64,000 nucleotides of DNA from Larkinella sp. C7 (lineage in GTDB: Bacteria; Bacteroidota; Bacteroidia; Cytophagales; Spirosomataceae), in the NCBI RefSeq assembly GCF_006149005.1, contig NZ_VBSL01000016.1, forward strand, positions 1-64,000, in the 5' to 3' direction. Below the pieces are notes generated by a model, which saw only the letters and a list, made by a program, of their open reading frames with translations, was not told the DNA's origin and searched no databases. Below are positions 34,748-44,147 of the stretch, piece after piece; the stretch's first letter is position 1, and each line of letters starts with the position of its first letter. A program made the position numbers and the translations under genes.

Positions 34748-35539
34748 ATGAAAAAAAGTACTTTAGCCTTTGCCCTGCTTCTGGGGCTGGCCCAATGGGC
34801 AGTAGCTCAGGAGAAACCCAAACAAAATCCGGAATCTTCTGAAATCTGGGAACCGGTTCCGCGCGTGGTTACACCGGGTGTTTTGTCGCCCGCTACGGCC
34901 TCCGGCACCACGGCTCCTTCCGATGCGATCGTTTTATTTGACGGCAAGGATGGCAGCAAATGGGTGTCTGTTAATGGGTATAGCGCCAGCAACTGGAACG
35001 GCGTCACCGAGGGATCCAACCCCTGGCCGATCCGCGATGGAGCCATGTATTCGGCCAAAGGCGCTTCCCTGCGAACCAAGCAGGAGTTCCAGGATTTCCA
35101 GCTTCACATCGAATTCCGGACGCCGGAAAAAGTGGAAGGCAGCGGACAGGGACGCGGCAACAGCGGTATTTTCCTCCAGGGTCGCTACGAGTTGCAGGTG
35201 CTCGACGGCTACAACAACCCGACATATTCGAACGGGATGGTGGGTTCGATCTACAAACAGGCGATTCCGCTGGTCAACCCCAGCCGCAAACCGGGTGAGT
35301 GGCAGACCTACGACATCATCTACTTTGCGCCCCGGTTCAACAAAGACGGCATGATGCTGGAACAGGGCAAAGTGACGGTTTTGATGAACGGTATTCTGGT
35401 GCAGAACAATACCAACATCAAAGGCACGACGGAGTACATCGGGTATCCGAAACTGCAACCCCACGGCAAAGGCCCGCTCCTGTTACAGGATCACGGCAAT
35501 CCGGTGGGCTACCGGAACATCTGGATTCGGGAGTTATAA
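34748..35539 (+). CDS. Exported DUF1080 (3-keto-glycoside hydrolase-like) protein
   Basis: The ATG at 34748 gives 263 residues with a signal peptide ending AVAQ (about residue 20). One DUF1080 domain follows: IVLFDGKDGSKWVSVNGYSA, FQLHIEFRTPEKVEGSGQG, NSGIFLQGRYELQVLDGYNN, GEWQTYDIIYFAPRF, VLMNGILVQNN and the closing HGNPVGYRNIWIREL. The domain is a beta-jelly-roll whose characterised members hydrolyse 3-keto-disaccharides. It is divergent from the operon holding another DUF1080 protein. The start at 34712 was rejected because it sits too close to the -7 box. Confidence 0.9.
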   Translation: MKKSTLAFALLLGLAQWAVAQEKPKQNPESSEIWEPVPRVVTPGVLSPATASGTTAPSDAIVLFDGKDGSKWVSVNGYSASNWNGVTEGSNPWPIRDGAMYSAKGASLRTKQEFQDFQLHIEFRTPEKVEGSGQGRGNSGIFLQGRYELQVLDGYNNPTYSNGMVGSIYKQAIPLVNPSRKPGEWQTYDIIYFAPRFNKDGMMLEQGKVTVLMNGILVQNNTNIKGTTEYIGYPKLQPHGKGPLLLQDHGNPVGYRNIWIREL

Positions 35540-35557
35540 GACTGAGTTGCTGGAAGA

Positions 35558-35652
35558 GGTTATTTCGCGGAGTTAAGCAGATTTAAAAGGAGTTACGCAG
35601 AGTTTTTCTCTGATTAACTCCCTTTACCTCCGCTCAACTCTGCGAAATAACC
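35558..35652. repeat. Long-stem inverted repeat, CGCAGAGTTA type
   Basis: Two 45-nt arms (35558-35602 and 35608-35652) pair with 8 mismatches, several wobble-compatible, around a TTTTT loop. Words such as GAGTTA and GCAGA recur within each arm. It begins 19 nt after the DUF1080 stop and is followed by a T run, so it probably acts as a terminator as well. Confidence 0.9.
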
Positions 35653-35713
35653 CTTTTTTATTGCCATATCTCGGCCATCCTTGTTTATATTGCGTCTAAA
35701 TAAACACCCTGCA

Positions 35714-36598
35714 ATGAAATACCTGCTCCTGTTCCTCCTTCCCTGTTTTGCTTTCACCAGCGATAAACCGGCTTACCAGTTTTACAACCAGAAACTAAAA
35801 ACCACGAGTTATCAGAAAGTGCTGAAAGAAGCGGCCGGAGCCGATATCGTCTTTTTTGGTGAATTGCACAACAATCCGATCTGTCACTGGCTGGAATTGC
35901 AGTTGACGAAGGATTTATACGAGCAGAAAAAAGAACAATTGATTCTGGGTGCCGAAATGTTTGAAGCGGATAACCAGACGGCATTGTCGGATTATGTCTC
36001 CGGCAAAACGACGGACAAGGAATTTCCCAAACAGGCGCGGCTCTGGAACAATTACAAAACCGACTACCGCCCGCTGGTCGATTTTGCGCGGGAGCACAAG
36101 CTTTCGGTGGTGGCAACGAATGTTCCCCGCCGGTATGCCAGCGCCGTCGCGCGGCAGGGACTGGCGTCACTCGATACGGTTCCGACGGCCCAAAAGGTCT
36201 GGATGGCCCCCCTGCCCCTAACCGTCGATTTGACCCTGCCCGGTTACAAAGCCATGCTGGACATGATGCACGGCGATGCGGTTTCGCCCTCCGCCAGCAA
36301 AGGCCCCTCCGACCAGGCGGCCAATTTTGCCCGTGCGCAGGCCATCAAAGATGCGACGATGGCGCATTTTATCCTGCAAAACCGCAAACCCGGCTCTACT
36401 TTTCTGCATTTTAACGGTTCCTACCATTCCAACAATTTCGAAGGAATCATCTGGTATCTGCGCCAAAAACAGCCGGATCTCAACATCGTGACCATCGCGT
36501 CGGTCGAAGTACCGGACGTGACGAAACCCGACAAAGCCAACCAGAATCTGGCGAGTTTTATCCTGCACATTCCAGCCGATATGACAAAGACGTATTGA
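35714..36598 (+). CDS. ChaN-like (Tiki superfamily) heme-uptake-type protein
   Basis: The ATG at 35714 gives a 294-residue protein with an N-terminal signal (MKYLLLFLLPCFAFTS). The domain matches the ChaN/DUF399 family: ADIVFFGELHNNPICHWLEL, LGAEMFEADNQTALSDYVSG, VVATNVPRRYASAVARQG and TFLHFNGSYHSNNFEGIIWY. ChaN proteins bind heme and are linked to iron uptake. The family belongs to the Tiki/EreA-like superfamily, which includes proteases. The conserved His in GELHNNP is retained. Whether the cysteine in LLPCF is lipidated is unclear. Confidence 0.88.
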   Translation: MKYLLLFLLPCFAFTSDKPAYQFYNQKLKTTSYQKVLKEAAGADIVFFGELHNNPICHWLELQLTKDLYEQKKEQLILGAEMFEADNQTALSDYVSGKTTDKEFPKQARLWNNYKTDYRPLVDFAREHKLSVVATNVPRRYASAVARQGLASLDTVPTAQKVWMAPLPLTVDLTLPGYKAMLDMMHGDAVSPSASKGPSDQAANFARAQAIKDATMAHFILQNRKPGSTFLHFNGSYHSNNFEGIIWYLRQKQPDLNIVTIASVEVPDVTKPDKANQNLASFILHIPADMTKTY

Positions 36599-36677
36599 GT
36601 CGCCCCATCCACTCAGCAGCCCTAAATCCTCCCGAAACAAACCTCCAAAACCAAGCCTGAAAGGCTTCAATCAATAG

Positions 36678-36772
36678 CCCCGGATGAAATCCGGGGAATA
36701 CGGGGATATGCCGGGGTGAACGGGAATATGTGGGGAATGCGGAATAGGCCGGGAATGTGGGATATGCCGGGG
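36678..36772. repeat. G-rich repeat tract with a GC hairpin
   Basis: An 8-bp hairpin CCCCGGAT-GAA-ATCCGGGG (36678-36696) is followed by a strongly G-rich tract in which GGGATATGCCGGGG occurs twice (36703-36716 and 36759-36772) among variants such as GGGAATATG and GGGGAATG. No C-rich partner arm is present. It lies between the convergent ends of the ChaN-like and sigma factor genes. Confidence 0.8.
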
Positions 36773-36785
36773 AGAGGGGACAACC

Positions 36786-37385
36786 CTACCGGCAAACCAG
36801 CATCAAAAAAAGCACAAAACTATAATCCCGCAGTTGCGTTCGGAGCAGTTTGAGGGCTTTTGAAAGGTGATATTCGACGGCTTTGTCGGTCAGGGCGAGT
36901 TTGCGCGAAATTTCCGGGATCGTCTGCCCCTCAAAGCGGCTCATCCGGAACACTTCCTGGGTTTTGGGCGGGAGTTTCAGCAGTTCGGTTTCGATCGTTC
37001 CCAGCAAATCGTTGTAAGACAGTTGATCTTCGGTCGAAAAATCGGCCTGTGGCGCGAAGAACTGCTGGTATTCCTGAAATTTCTCGTGAACGATGCGGCT
37101 TTTGATGGAATCGATGATCGAATATTTCAGGGCCCCAAACAAATAATAATCGACCCGCCGAACAGCCAGCGATTCCCGTTTCTGCCAAAGCTGAACGAAT
37201 AAATCCTGCACCAGTTCTTCGGCCATTTCCGGCGATTTTGTTTTTTGAAAAGCAACCCGGTAGAGGGCATACCAATACCGCTCATACAGTTCTGCCAGCG
37301 CCAGCCGATTGCCATCGGTCAATGCCCTCAGTACCTGCTCATCATCCCACTCTTTCAGCGAAGAAAGTCGTAAATCTGCCGACAT
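36786..37385 (-). CDS. ECF-type RNA polymerase sigma factor
   Basis: This 199-residue protein has sigma-70 region 2 (about 25-95: LYERYWYALYRVAFQKTKSP, EELVQDLFVQLWQKRESL) and region 4 (about 120-180: LLKLPPKTQEVFRMSRFEGQ, IPEISRKLALTDKAVEYHLS). It is of the FecI-like ECF type common in Bacteroidota. It is transcribed divergently from a FecR-type anti-sigma factor and an STN-bearing SusC receptor, so it is the cytoplasmic end of a cell-surface signalling chain. A hydrophobic C-terminal tail (FVLFLMLVC) is unusual. Confidence 0.94.
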   Translation of the reverse strand: MSADLRLSSLKEWDDEQVLRALTDGNRLALAELYERYWYALYRVAFQKTKSPEMAEELVQDLFVQLWQKRESLAVRRVDYYLFGALKYSIIDSIKSRIVHEKFQEYQQFFAPQADFSTEDQLSYNDLLGTIETELLKLPPKTQEVFRMSRFEGQTIPEISRKLALTDKAVEYHLSKALKLLRTQLRDYSFVLFLMLVCR

Positions 37386-37623
37386 GTGTGCACCCGCGTC
37401 GATTAAAGAAAGACCAAATTACCATTTTTTTACAAAATAGTGCCAAAGGAGTTAAACCACCCTTCAGGATACGGCTCTGCAATAGCCTGACCAATTGAAC
37501 TAAAGAAATAATATATCGCCAAATTGGTCTTATTTCTATAAACAATCCCCTATTTTATAAAAACATTTAGGGTAAAGCGGGGTCTTGATCGACATAGGCA
37601 GTACATGACAGCGTCAACGGCCC
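37386..37623. promoter_or_regulatory. Divergent control region between sigma and anti-sigma genes
   Basis: This 238-nt region must hold promoters for both genes. An 8-nt inverted repeat GACCAATT (37489-37496) / AATTGGTC (37522-37529) is visible, with a related GACCAAATT at 37412-37420. It could be a protein-binding site, perhaps for the sigma factor itself; this is tentative. Confidence 0.35.
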
Positions 37624-38706
37624 ATGCAAAAAGAAGAATTTGCCCGACTGCTTACGAAATACAACGCCGGTCAATGCACGGACGCGGAAATCCGGCTGAT
37701 CGATCGGTGGTACGATCAATTGGGAACCGGCAGCGCGCTGGCGTTGAGCGAAGAAGACCGGCAAAAATTAAAGAAAAAACTGTGGCATCAGATTGATTTA
37801 CAAACGTCTGATGATGTGGCAGCGTCTACGGATGCAGAAGAGAACGTACTCCGGTGGCCGTGGTTCCGGCGGTGGGTGGCGGCTGCGGCTGTTGTTGCGC
37901 TCATCGGTTTTGGCTCCCTGATATTCTACCGGTATCATTCGACGCCCGGAACAATAGAAAATAATCCGGTTGCTGCCGGGGATGGTTTTGTCGAACAAGC
38001 CAATAAAACCGCTAAACCCCTCATTATCACGCTGGACGACGGCAGCATCGTTCACCTGCAACCGCAAAGTACGATCCGGTATGGCACCCAGACACTTCCC
38101 CATAAACGGGAAATATGGCTCAACGGGAAGGCCTTTTTCCGGGTCCACAAAGACGCCAGCCGTCCGTTTCTGGTCTATAGCGGTGCCATCGTGACGCGCG
38201 TTTTGGGAACGAGTTTCTGGATCACGGCCCCTACCAACGCGCCAACCGTGGAGGTAGCGGTTCATACCGGCAAAGTGGCGGTCTTTAAAAAGAATCAGCA
38301 GTCTACGCCAAAAACGGAAAACGCCGACGTCCGGGAAGCATCGGTGGTGTTAACGCCCAATCAGAAAGTAACCATTTTTCTGGATGAAAACCGCCTGACG
38401 CGCGGCTTGATCGATCAGCCCGAACCGATCCCGAGTGCCATCCGCCCCGAACCGGCCACGTTTGCCTTCGACAACAGCACGTTGCCAGACGTGCTGAAGC
38501 AACTCGAAAAAACGTACGGTATTGAAATGGTGATCGGCAACGACTCCCTGGCCCATTGCCGGTTTACGGGGAAGATCACCCACCAGCCGCTCTACAGCAA
38601 ACTGGAACTGCTGTGCCGGGCGATCAATGCGCAGTATGAAGTGCAGGGAAACCGCATTCTCATCACGGGTGTTGGCTGCGACCCCTCTTCTTTTGACCCA
38701 CTTTAA
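37624..38706 (+). CDS. FecR-family anti-sigma factor
   Basis: This 360-residue protein has a cytoplasmic N-terminal part (1-80, EEFARLLTKYNAGQCTDAEI) that would hold the sigma factor, one membrane helix (about 83-104: WVAAAAVVALIGFGSLIFYR) and a periplasmic FecR domain (ITLDDGSIVHLQPQSTIRYG, REIWLNGKAFFRVHKDASRP, VTRVLGTSFWI). The C-terminal 80 residues are STN-like (STLPDVLKQLEKTYGIEMVI, FTGKITHQPLYSKLELLCRA). It transmits substrate binding at the downstream SusC receptor to the sigma factor. Confidence 0.94.
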   Translation: MQKEEFARLLTKYNAGQCTDAEIRLIDRWYDQLGTGSALALSEEDRQKLKKKLWHQIDLQTSDDVAASTDAEENVLRWPWFRRWVAAAAVVALIGFGSLIFYRYHSTPGTIENNPVAAGDGFVEQANKTAKPLIITLDDGSIVHLQPQSTIRYGTQTLPHKREIWLNGKAFFRVHKDASRPFLVYSGAIVTRVLGTSFWITAPTNAPTVEVAVHTGKVAVFKKNQQSTPKTENADVREASVVLTPNQKVTIFLDENRLTRGLIDQPEPIPSAIRPEPATFAFDNSTLPDVLKQLEKTYGIEMVIGNDSLAHCRFTGKITHQPLYSKLELLCRAINAQYEVQGNRILITGVGCDPSSFDPL

Positions 38707-38876
38707 TCCCCTGAAACCTATGAAGTAACCAACAGCTACCAAAAAAAGGCCGAAAGTGCGGCTACACAGTCGGCCCGGAATTTTCCCTTGATGCGCATCA
38801 TCATTCATCTGCCAGGATGAACAGGGATTTGTTTTGTCGAATTCATTCATTTTCTCCCAACAAAACATACAAAAGT

Positions 38877-41800
38877 ATGAAATTTTGTCGAATGCTCGGT
38901 TTGACCCTTCTAACCGTCATGAAAATCTCTCTATTCCCTATTTTCCTCAGTCTGCTGCTGGCCGGATCGACTCTGGCCTACGACAGCAAGGCGCAGGATA
39001 TGCTCCAGCGCCCGATCTCGATCAAGGCGGATGAGGTGGCCCTGAAGAACATTCTTACCCGGCTGGAACGGCTTGCGAAGGTCGATTTCGTGTATAGCCC
39101 CAACACTATTCCGGCGGCCCGGAAAGTGTCGCTGAATGCCCAGAATCAGAAACTGGCTGCGGTGCTCGAATCGCTCCTGAAACCGCTCGGTCTGACCTAT
39201 CAGGTCATCAGCGGTCAGATCGTCATTCAGCTTCCGCCAGCGGCCCTACCAGCTTCTGAATCGAATGCCTACCTGAATACTGACGGTGTTCCGGAAGCGG
39301 TCGACCGGACGATTACCGGAACCGTCACCGCCGAAAATGACGAGGGGTTGCCGGGCGTTAGTGTGGTGATCAAAAACACGACGCGCGGCACCTCGACCGA
39401 CATGGATGGCAAATTTCGGCTGTCGGTACCGGACGGAGGGGCTACGCTGGTGTTCTCTTTTGTGGGGTATGAGAATCAGGAAGTGGTCGTTGGCAACCAG
39501 TCCACTTTCGCGATTCAACTGGTTCCGGATCTGAAAACGCTGGAAGAAGTCGTCGTGGTGGGCTACGGAACCATGCAGAAAAAAGACCTGACCGGGGCCG
39601 TTGCGTCGATTCAGGGCGATGCGATCACCACCCGCAAAACCACCCAGATCTCCCAGGCGTTGCAGGGGGCCGTGCCGGGCGTCACCGTGACCCGCAACAA
39701 CAGCGCCCCCGGTGCCACCGCCACCATCCGGGTGCGGGGCATCACGACGATCAGCGATGCCGGTTCCAATCCGCTGATCATCCTTGACGGCGTGCCGATC
39801 GACGACATCAACTCCATCAATCCGAATGATGTCGATAATATTTCGGTTCTGAAAGATGCCGCGTCGGCTTCGATCTATGGTTCCCGGGCGGCTGCCGGGG
39901 TCATTCTGATCACCACCAAACGGGCCAAAACCGGTCAGCTCAGCCTGGATTACACGGCGGAATACGGTTTTGAAAAAGCAACGCGACTGCCGGACTACGT
40001 GAACGCCAAACGGTATATGCAGCTTACCAACGAGCTTCGGTGGAACGACAACGGCAACAATGCAAACGAATATCCAACCTACCCCAAAGACCTGATCGAT
40101 AACTATGACAACCTGCACGCGCAGGACCCCGACCAATATCCCAATACCGACTGGCGCAGTCTGATGCTGAAAGATTATGCACCCCGGCGCACCCATTTGC
40201 TTAGTATTTCCGGTTCCGGCAAATCGCTGCGGTCGCGGGTTTCGCTGGGCTACGACAAAACCGATGCGTTGTATGACGGCCGGAGTTACGAGCGGATTAC
40301 GGCCCGGGTCAACAACGACCTCACCATCACGAAGTACCTCTCAGCCAGCGTCGACTTCAACTTCCGGCGGTCCTTTTCGCCCCAGCCCATCACCGATGAC
40401 CGGAGCGGCTCTTATCCGTTTTACAAAATGGGCATCATGCCTCCGGTGTATGCCGCGACGTTTTCGGATGGGCGCATCGGTTCCGGAAAAGACGGGGCTA
40501 ATATTTACGCCCGGCTGAAAAACGGCGGTTTCAACAACGCCTGGTATAACCAGGTCGGCGGCAAGATCAGCCTGGATTTTACACCGATTAAAGGCCTGAA
40601 AATCACCGGAGTACTGTCGCCCTTCTTCAATTTCGACAAGGTTAAAGTCTTTACGAAGAAGGTACCGTATACCCTCTGGAACAGCCCGAACACCATCGCA
40701 GGATACATTGAAGGCCAATCGCAAACCCGGCTGGACGAAAGCCGCAACGACAGCTACCGCTACACCACCCAGGCGCTGGCCAACTACACCCGCCAGTTCG
40801 GTGATCACAACCTGAATCTGCTGGGCGGTTACGAATATTTCTACGCGTTCAACGAGTCCCTGGGTGCGTCGCGCGGGCAATACATTCTGAATTCCTATCC
40901 CTACTTAAACCTCGGCCCGCTCGACTTCCGCGACAACAGCGGCAGTGCCAGTGAAAATGCGTATCGCTCGTGGTTCGGACGGGTGATGTACGGCTACAAG
41001 GACAAGTATCTGCTCCAGGCCAACATCCGCTACGATGCCTCTTCGCGGTTTGCTTCGGCCTATCGCTGGGGTTCCTTCCCCTCGGTTTCGGCGGGTTGGG
41101 TGATTTCGGAGGAACCGTTTCTGAAAACCAGTGCCTCCTGGCTGTCGTTTCTGAAATTCCGGGCCTCTTGGGGTACGCTGGGGAACGAACGGATCGGCAG
41201 TAACTTCTATCCGTACCAGGCCATTCTGAATTTTGAAAACTCCTCCCTGTTCTATCAGGGCAACACCGTGGTTTCGGCACAGTCTGCAGCCCAGTTTCAG
41301 TATGCGATTCGGGATATTACCTGGGAAACGACCTCATCCTACAACCTCGGTCTGGACGTCAATTTCTTCCGCGACCGGCTGCGGGTTACAGCGGATTATT
41401 TCAAAAAAACCACCCGGGATATGCTGCTGGAACTGGAAATCCCCGATTACGTTGGTTTCGACAATCCTTTTCAGAATACCGGAAAAATGTATACGACGGG
41501 CTGGGATATGCAGGCAAGCTGGAACGACCGCGCCGGTGATCTGACCTACAGTGCGTCGGTCAACCTCTCTGATTTTAAATCCGTTATGGGCGATTTGGGC
41601 GGAACCGTCTTCACCGGTGACCAGATTATCCGGCAAGGCAGCCAGTTCCGGGAATGGTACGGTTACGTCTCCGACGGCCTTTTTCAAACCGCCGACGAAG
41701 TGGCCAACTCGCCCAAACTGAACGCCAATGTCAAACCGGGCGATGTGCGTTACCGCGACATCAGCGGCCCGAACGGTGTACCCGACGGCCGGATTTCACC

Positions 41801-42320
41801 CGAGTATGACCGCGTGCTGCTGGGCGGTTCGCTGCCCCGGCTGACCTACGGGGCCAACTTCAATGTTGGGTATAAAAACTGGGATTTCGGGCTGGTTCTT
41901 CAGGGTGTTGCCAAACAAAACTCCCGGCTGGGCGTGGACATCGTTCAGCCCCTGCGCGAAAATTTCGGCACCTTTCCCGCCATTCTGGACGGCAACGCCT
42001 GGAGCACTTACAACACCGCTGACCAGAATTTGCAGGCACAATACCCGCGGTATTCGAACACGTCGGCGGGCAACAACTACGCCCTGTCCGACTACTGGCT
42101 GATCAACGGCGGTTATTTCCGGCTCAAAAACATCAGCCTGGGCTACAACATTCCGAAAGGGTTCACGCAGAAACTGAAAATGCAGAGCATCCGCGTTTAC
42201 AGCTCCGTGACTGATCTGCTGTCGATCAGCAAGTTCCCCAAAGGCTGGGACCCTGAAATGACGTCGCTGGGCTACCCCATCACCACGTCCTTTGTCTTTG
42301 GTGCTTCTGTCAAATTCTAA
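38877..42320 (+). CDS. SusC/RagA-type TonB-dependent receptor with STN domain
   Basis: The ATG at 38877 gives 1147 residues. After the signal (ending STLAYDSKAQ) is an STN domain (about 45-115: KADEVALKNILTRLERLAKV, PLGLTYQVISGQIVI), which contacts the anti-sigma factor. Then come a carboxypeptidase-regulatory-like domain (about 145-235: GTVTAENDEGLPGVSVVI), the plug (about 240-350: EEVVVVGYGTMQKKDLTGAV, IILDGVPIDDINSINPND) and a long barrel ending TTSFVFGASVKF. It is the signalling receptor of the FecI-FecR pair just upstream and the import channel for the SusD-bound ligand. Confidence 0.96.
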   Translation: MKFCRMLGLTLLTVMKISLFPIFLSLLLAGSTLAYDSKAQDMLQRPISIKADEVALKNILTRLERLAKVDFVYSPNTIPAARKVSLNAQNQKLAAVLESLLKPLGLTYQVISGQIVIQLPPAALPASESNAYLNTDGVPEAVDRTITGTVTAENDEGLPGVSVVIKNTTRGTSTDMDGKFRLSVPDGGATLVFSFVGYENQEVVVGNQSTFAIQLVPDLKTLEEVVVVGYGTMQKKDLTGAVASIQGDAITTRKTTQISQALQGAVPGVTVTRNNSAPGATATIRVRGITTISDAGSNPLIILDGVPIDDINSINPNDVDNISVLKDAASASIYGSRAAAGVILITTKRAKTGQLSLDYTAEYGFEKATRLPDYVNAKRYMQLTNELRWNDNGNNANEYPTYPKDLIDNYDNLHAQDPDQYPNTDWRSLMLKDYAPRRTHLLSISGSGKSLRSRVSLGYDKTDALYDGRSYERITARVNNDLTITKYLSASVDFNFRRSFSPQPITDDRSGSYPFYKMGIMPPVYAATFSDGRIGSGKDGANIYARLKNGGFNNAWYNQVGGKISLDFTPIKGLKITGVLSPFFNFDKVKVFTKKVPYTLWNSPNTIAGYIEGQSQTRLDESRNDSYRYTTQALANYTRQFGDHNLNLLGGYEYFYAFNESLGASRGQYILNSYPYLNLGPLDFRDNSGSASENAYRSWFGRVMYGYKDKYLLQANIRYDASSRFASAYRWGSFPSVSAGWVISEEPFLKTSASWLSFLKFRASWGTLGNERIGSNFYPYQAILNFENSSLFYQGNTVVSAQSAAQFQYAIRDITWETTSSYNLGLDVNFFRDRLRVTADYFKKTTRDMLLELEIPDYVGFDNPFQNTGKMYTTGWDMQASWNDRAGDLTYSASVNLSDFKSVMGDLGGTVFTGDQIIRQGSQFREWYGYVSDGLFQTADEVANSPKLNANVKPGDVRYRDISGPNGVPDGRISPEYDRVLLGGSLPRLTYGANFNVGYKNWDFGLVLQGVAKQNSRLGVDIVQPLRENFGTFPAILDGNAWSTYNTADQNLQAQYPRYSNTSAGNNYALSDYWLINGGYFRLKNISLGYNIPKGFTQKLKMQSIRVYSSVTDLLSISKFPKGWDPEMTSLGYPITTSFVFGASVKF

Positions 42321-42331
42321 CCCGATCCGCC

Positions 42332-44017
42332 ATGAAACTAAAGTTATCCATCTTCTTTTTGAGTTTGCTGTTCATGACTGCCTGCGACAGTCTGGACCTG
42401 AATCCGCTGTCCGACGGCTCCGGCGAAACCTGGAATGCCAACGCCGAAGAAATCGAAATGTCGTTAAACGGCTTATACAAAGATGCGTTCTGGATGCAGG
42501 ACTCCGACGAGTGGACCGACGACTGGACCTACCGGGATGCCACCACGGCCATTACCGGTGCCACCATCAACGGAGAAACCGACTTTGTAACGAAATGGTG
42601 GACAGACACCTACAAGGCTATTGCCAGAGCCAACCTCGTGATTCAGAGCGTAGACCGGGCGGCCGCCGTTTTGTCGAAGGAACAAATCGACCGCTATGCT
42701 GCCGAAGCCCGGTTTATTCGGGCCTGTCAGTATTCGCGGCTGCTTTCACACTATGGCAATATCGTCTATACGGAAAGTACGCTGACCATCGATGAAGCCC
42801 TGGCGCTGAAACAGACGCCCAAAGAGACGGTTTTGCAAAAAATCTACGCCGACTTCGATTTTGCGGCCGCCAACCTGAAAACCACCTACAGCACCTCGGA
42901 ACTCAAACGGGCGACGGCCGGAGCCGCCTACGCCATGAAAGCCCGGATTGCGTTGCAGATGAGTGACTGGAAAACCGCGCGCGATGCCGCCAAAGCCTGC
43001 ATGGACCTGAAGGTGTACAGGCTCCACGACCGTTTTGACAACCTGTTTTTATCGAAGACCAAGAATTCACCGGAAACCATTTTTGCCCTGCCCCGCTCGG
43101 TGGCGCTGAAAGTGACGCTGGGCGGACTTCAGGACTACGTTCCCCGAAACGCGGGCGGTTATGCGGCCAAAGATCCTTCGTGGGATTTGTTCTGTGCGTT
43201 CCTCTGCAAAGACGGTTTGCCCATCGACGAATCCCCGCTTTTCGATCCGCGAAAACCGTTCCTGAACCGCGATCCGCGCTGCACGGCCACCATCGTTGAA
43301 TTCCAGACGCCCCACCTAGGCTTTATTTTTCAACCGCACCCGGATTCAGTCAAAGTACTGCGGACCAGCAACAATACCCTGGTCAACAACAACGACACCC
43401 GATCGATTGCCCAGTTTGCGTCTTTCAATGGGCTGATCTGGAAAAAAGGCATCGACGCCGACTGGCTGCTGAACTCCTGGACCGCCGAGCCCGACAAAAT
43501 CCTCATCCGCTACGCCGATGTGCTGCTGATGTATGCCGAAGCCAAGATTGAACTCAATGAAATTGACCAGTCAGTACCGGATGCCATCAATGCGGTTCGG
43601 GCGCGGGCGTATGGCGTCAGTGCGACGGCAACGACCTATCCGGCGGTGAAAACCGGTACGCAGGCGGCTTTGCGCAGAATTCTGCGGACGGAACGGCGGA
43701 TGGAATTTGCGCTGGAAGGCATTCGCTACATGGATTTGATTCGCTGGAAACTCGCTGAAAAAGTCCTGAATAAGCTCAATTTCGGGCTGCTCGACCCGGC
43801 TGATTTGCGGACGAAAGTAGTCAAACCGGGTTTATGGTTTTTTCCGCAGGTACCGCAGATCGACGACGACGGCGTGGCGGATTTTACGCCCATGTTCAGC
43901 GCCGGACTCATCAAGCAGCTGACCATCCGGAAGTTCGACGCCACCCGGCAATACCTTTGGCCCATTCCGTCGAAAGAAGTATTAACCAGTGGCCTGGTTC
44001 AAAATCCCGGTTATTGA
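42332..44017 (+). CDS. SusD/RagB-family nutrient-binding lipoprotein
   Basis: This 561-residue lipoprotein (lipobox FMTAC, Cys about 18) follows the SusC gene by 11 nt. SusD-family features are ARANLVIQSVDR, AEARFIRACQYSRLLSHYGN, AAYAMKARIALQMSDWKTAR, the late LIRYADVLLMYAEAKIELNE, RRILRTERRMEFALEGIRYM and DLIRWKLAEKVL, ending in a tryptophan-proline region (YLWPIPSKEV). It forms the lid of the SusC channel on the cell surface and binds the substrate, presumably a sugar polymer or peptide. Confidence 0.96.
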   Translation: MKLKLSIFFLSLLFMTACDSLDLNPLSDGSGETWNANAEEIEMSLNGLYKDAFWMQDSDEWTDDWTYRDATTAITGATINGETDFVTKWWTDTYKAIARANLVIQSVDRAAAVLSKEQIDRYAAEARFIRACQYSRLLSHYGNIVYTESTLTIDEALALKQTPKETVLQKIYADFDFAAANLKTTYSTSELKRATAGAAYAMKARIALQMSDWKTARDAAKACMDLKVYRLHDRFDNLFLSKTKNSPETIFALPRSVALKVTLGGLQDYVPRNAGGYAAKDPSWDLFCAFLCKDGLPIDESPLFDPRKPFLNRDPRCTATIVEFQTPHLGFIFQPHPDSVKVLRTSNNTLVNNNDTRSIAQFASFNGLIWKKGIDADWLLNSWTAEPDKILIRYADVLLMYAEAKIELNEIDQSVPDAINAVRARAYGVSATATTYPAVKTGTQAALRRILRTERRMEFALEGIRYMDLIRWKLAEKVLNKLNFGLLDPADLRTKVVKPGLWFFPQVPQIDDDGVADFTPMFSAGLIKQLTIRKFDATRQYLWPIPSKEVLTSGLVQNPGY

Positions 44018-44022
44018 TAGGA

Positions 44023-44108
44023 TAGGAACGCTGATTGAACGGATTCAACGGATCAAAACGGATTTTAATCGGTGTAAATCCGTTTAATCCGTTCAATCAG
44101 CGTTCCTA
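44023..44108. repeat. Long-stem inverted repeat, AACGGATT type
   Basis: Arms 44023-44053 and 44078-44108 (31 nt each) pair with one mismatch around a 24-nt loop. The word AACGGATT occurs in several registers, and AAACGGATTT / AAATCCGTTT (44056-44065, 44076-44085) offers an alternative inner helix. It begins 5 nt past the SusD stop and could limit read-through into the downstream gene. Confidence 0.92.
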
Positions 44109-44147
44109 TAAACAGCTTAACGATTACAATAATCAATTCCTTCAAGG

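Noticed and set aside
36678-36772. CRISPR-like array in the G-rich tract
   Set aside because: Repeat length and spacing are irregular, spacers are not unique and no cas genes are present.
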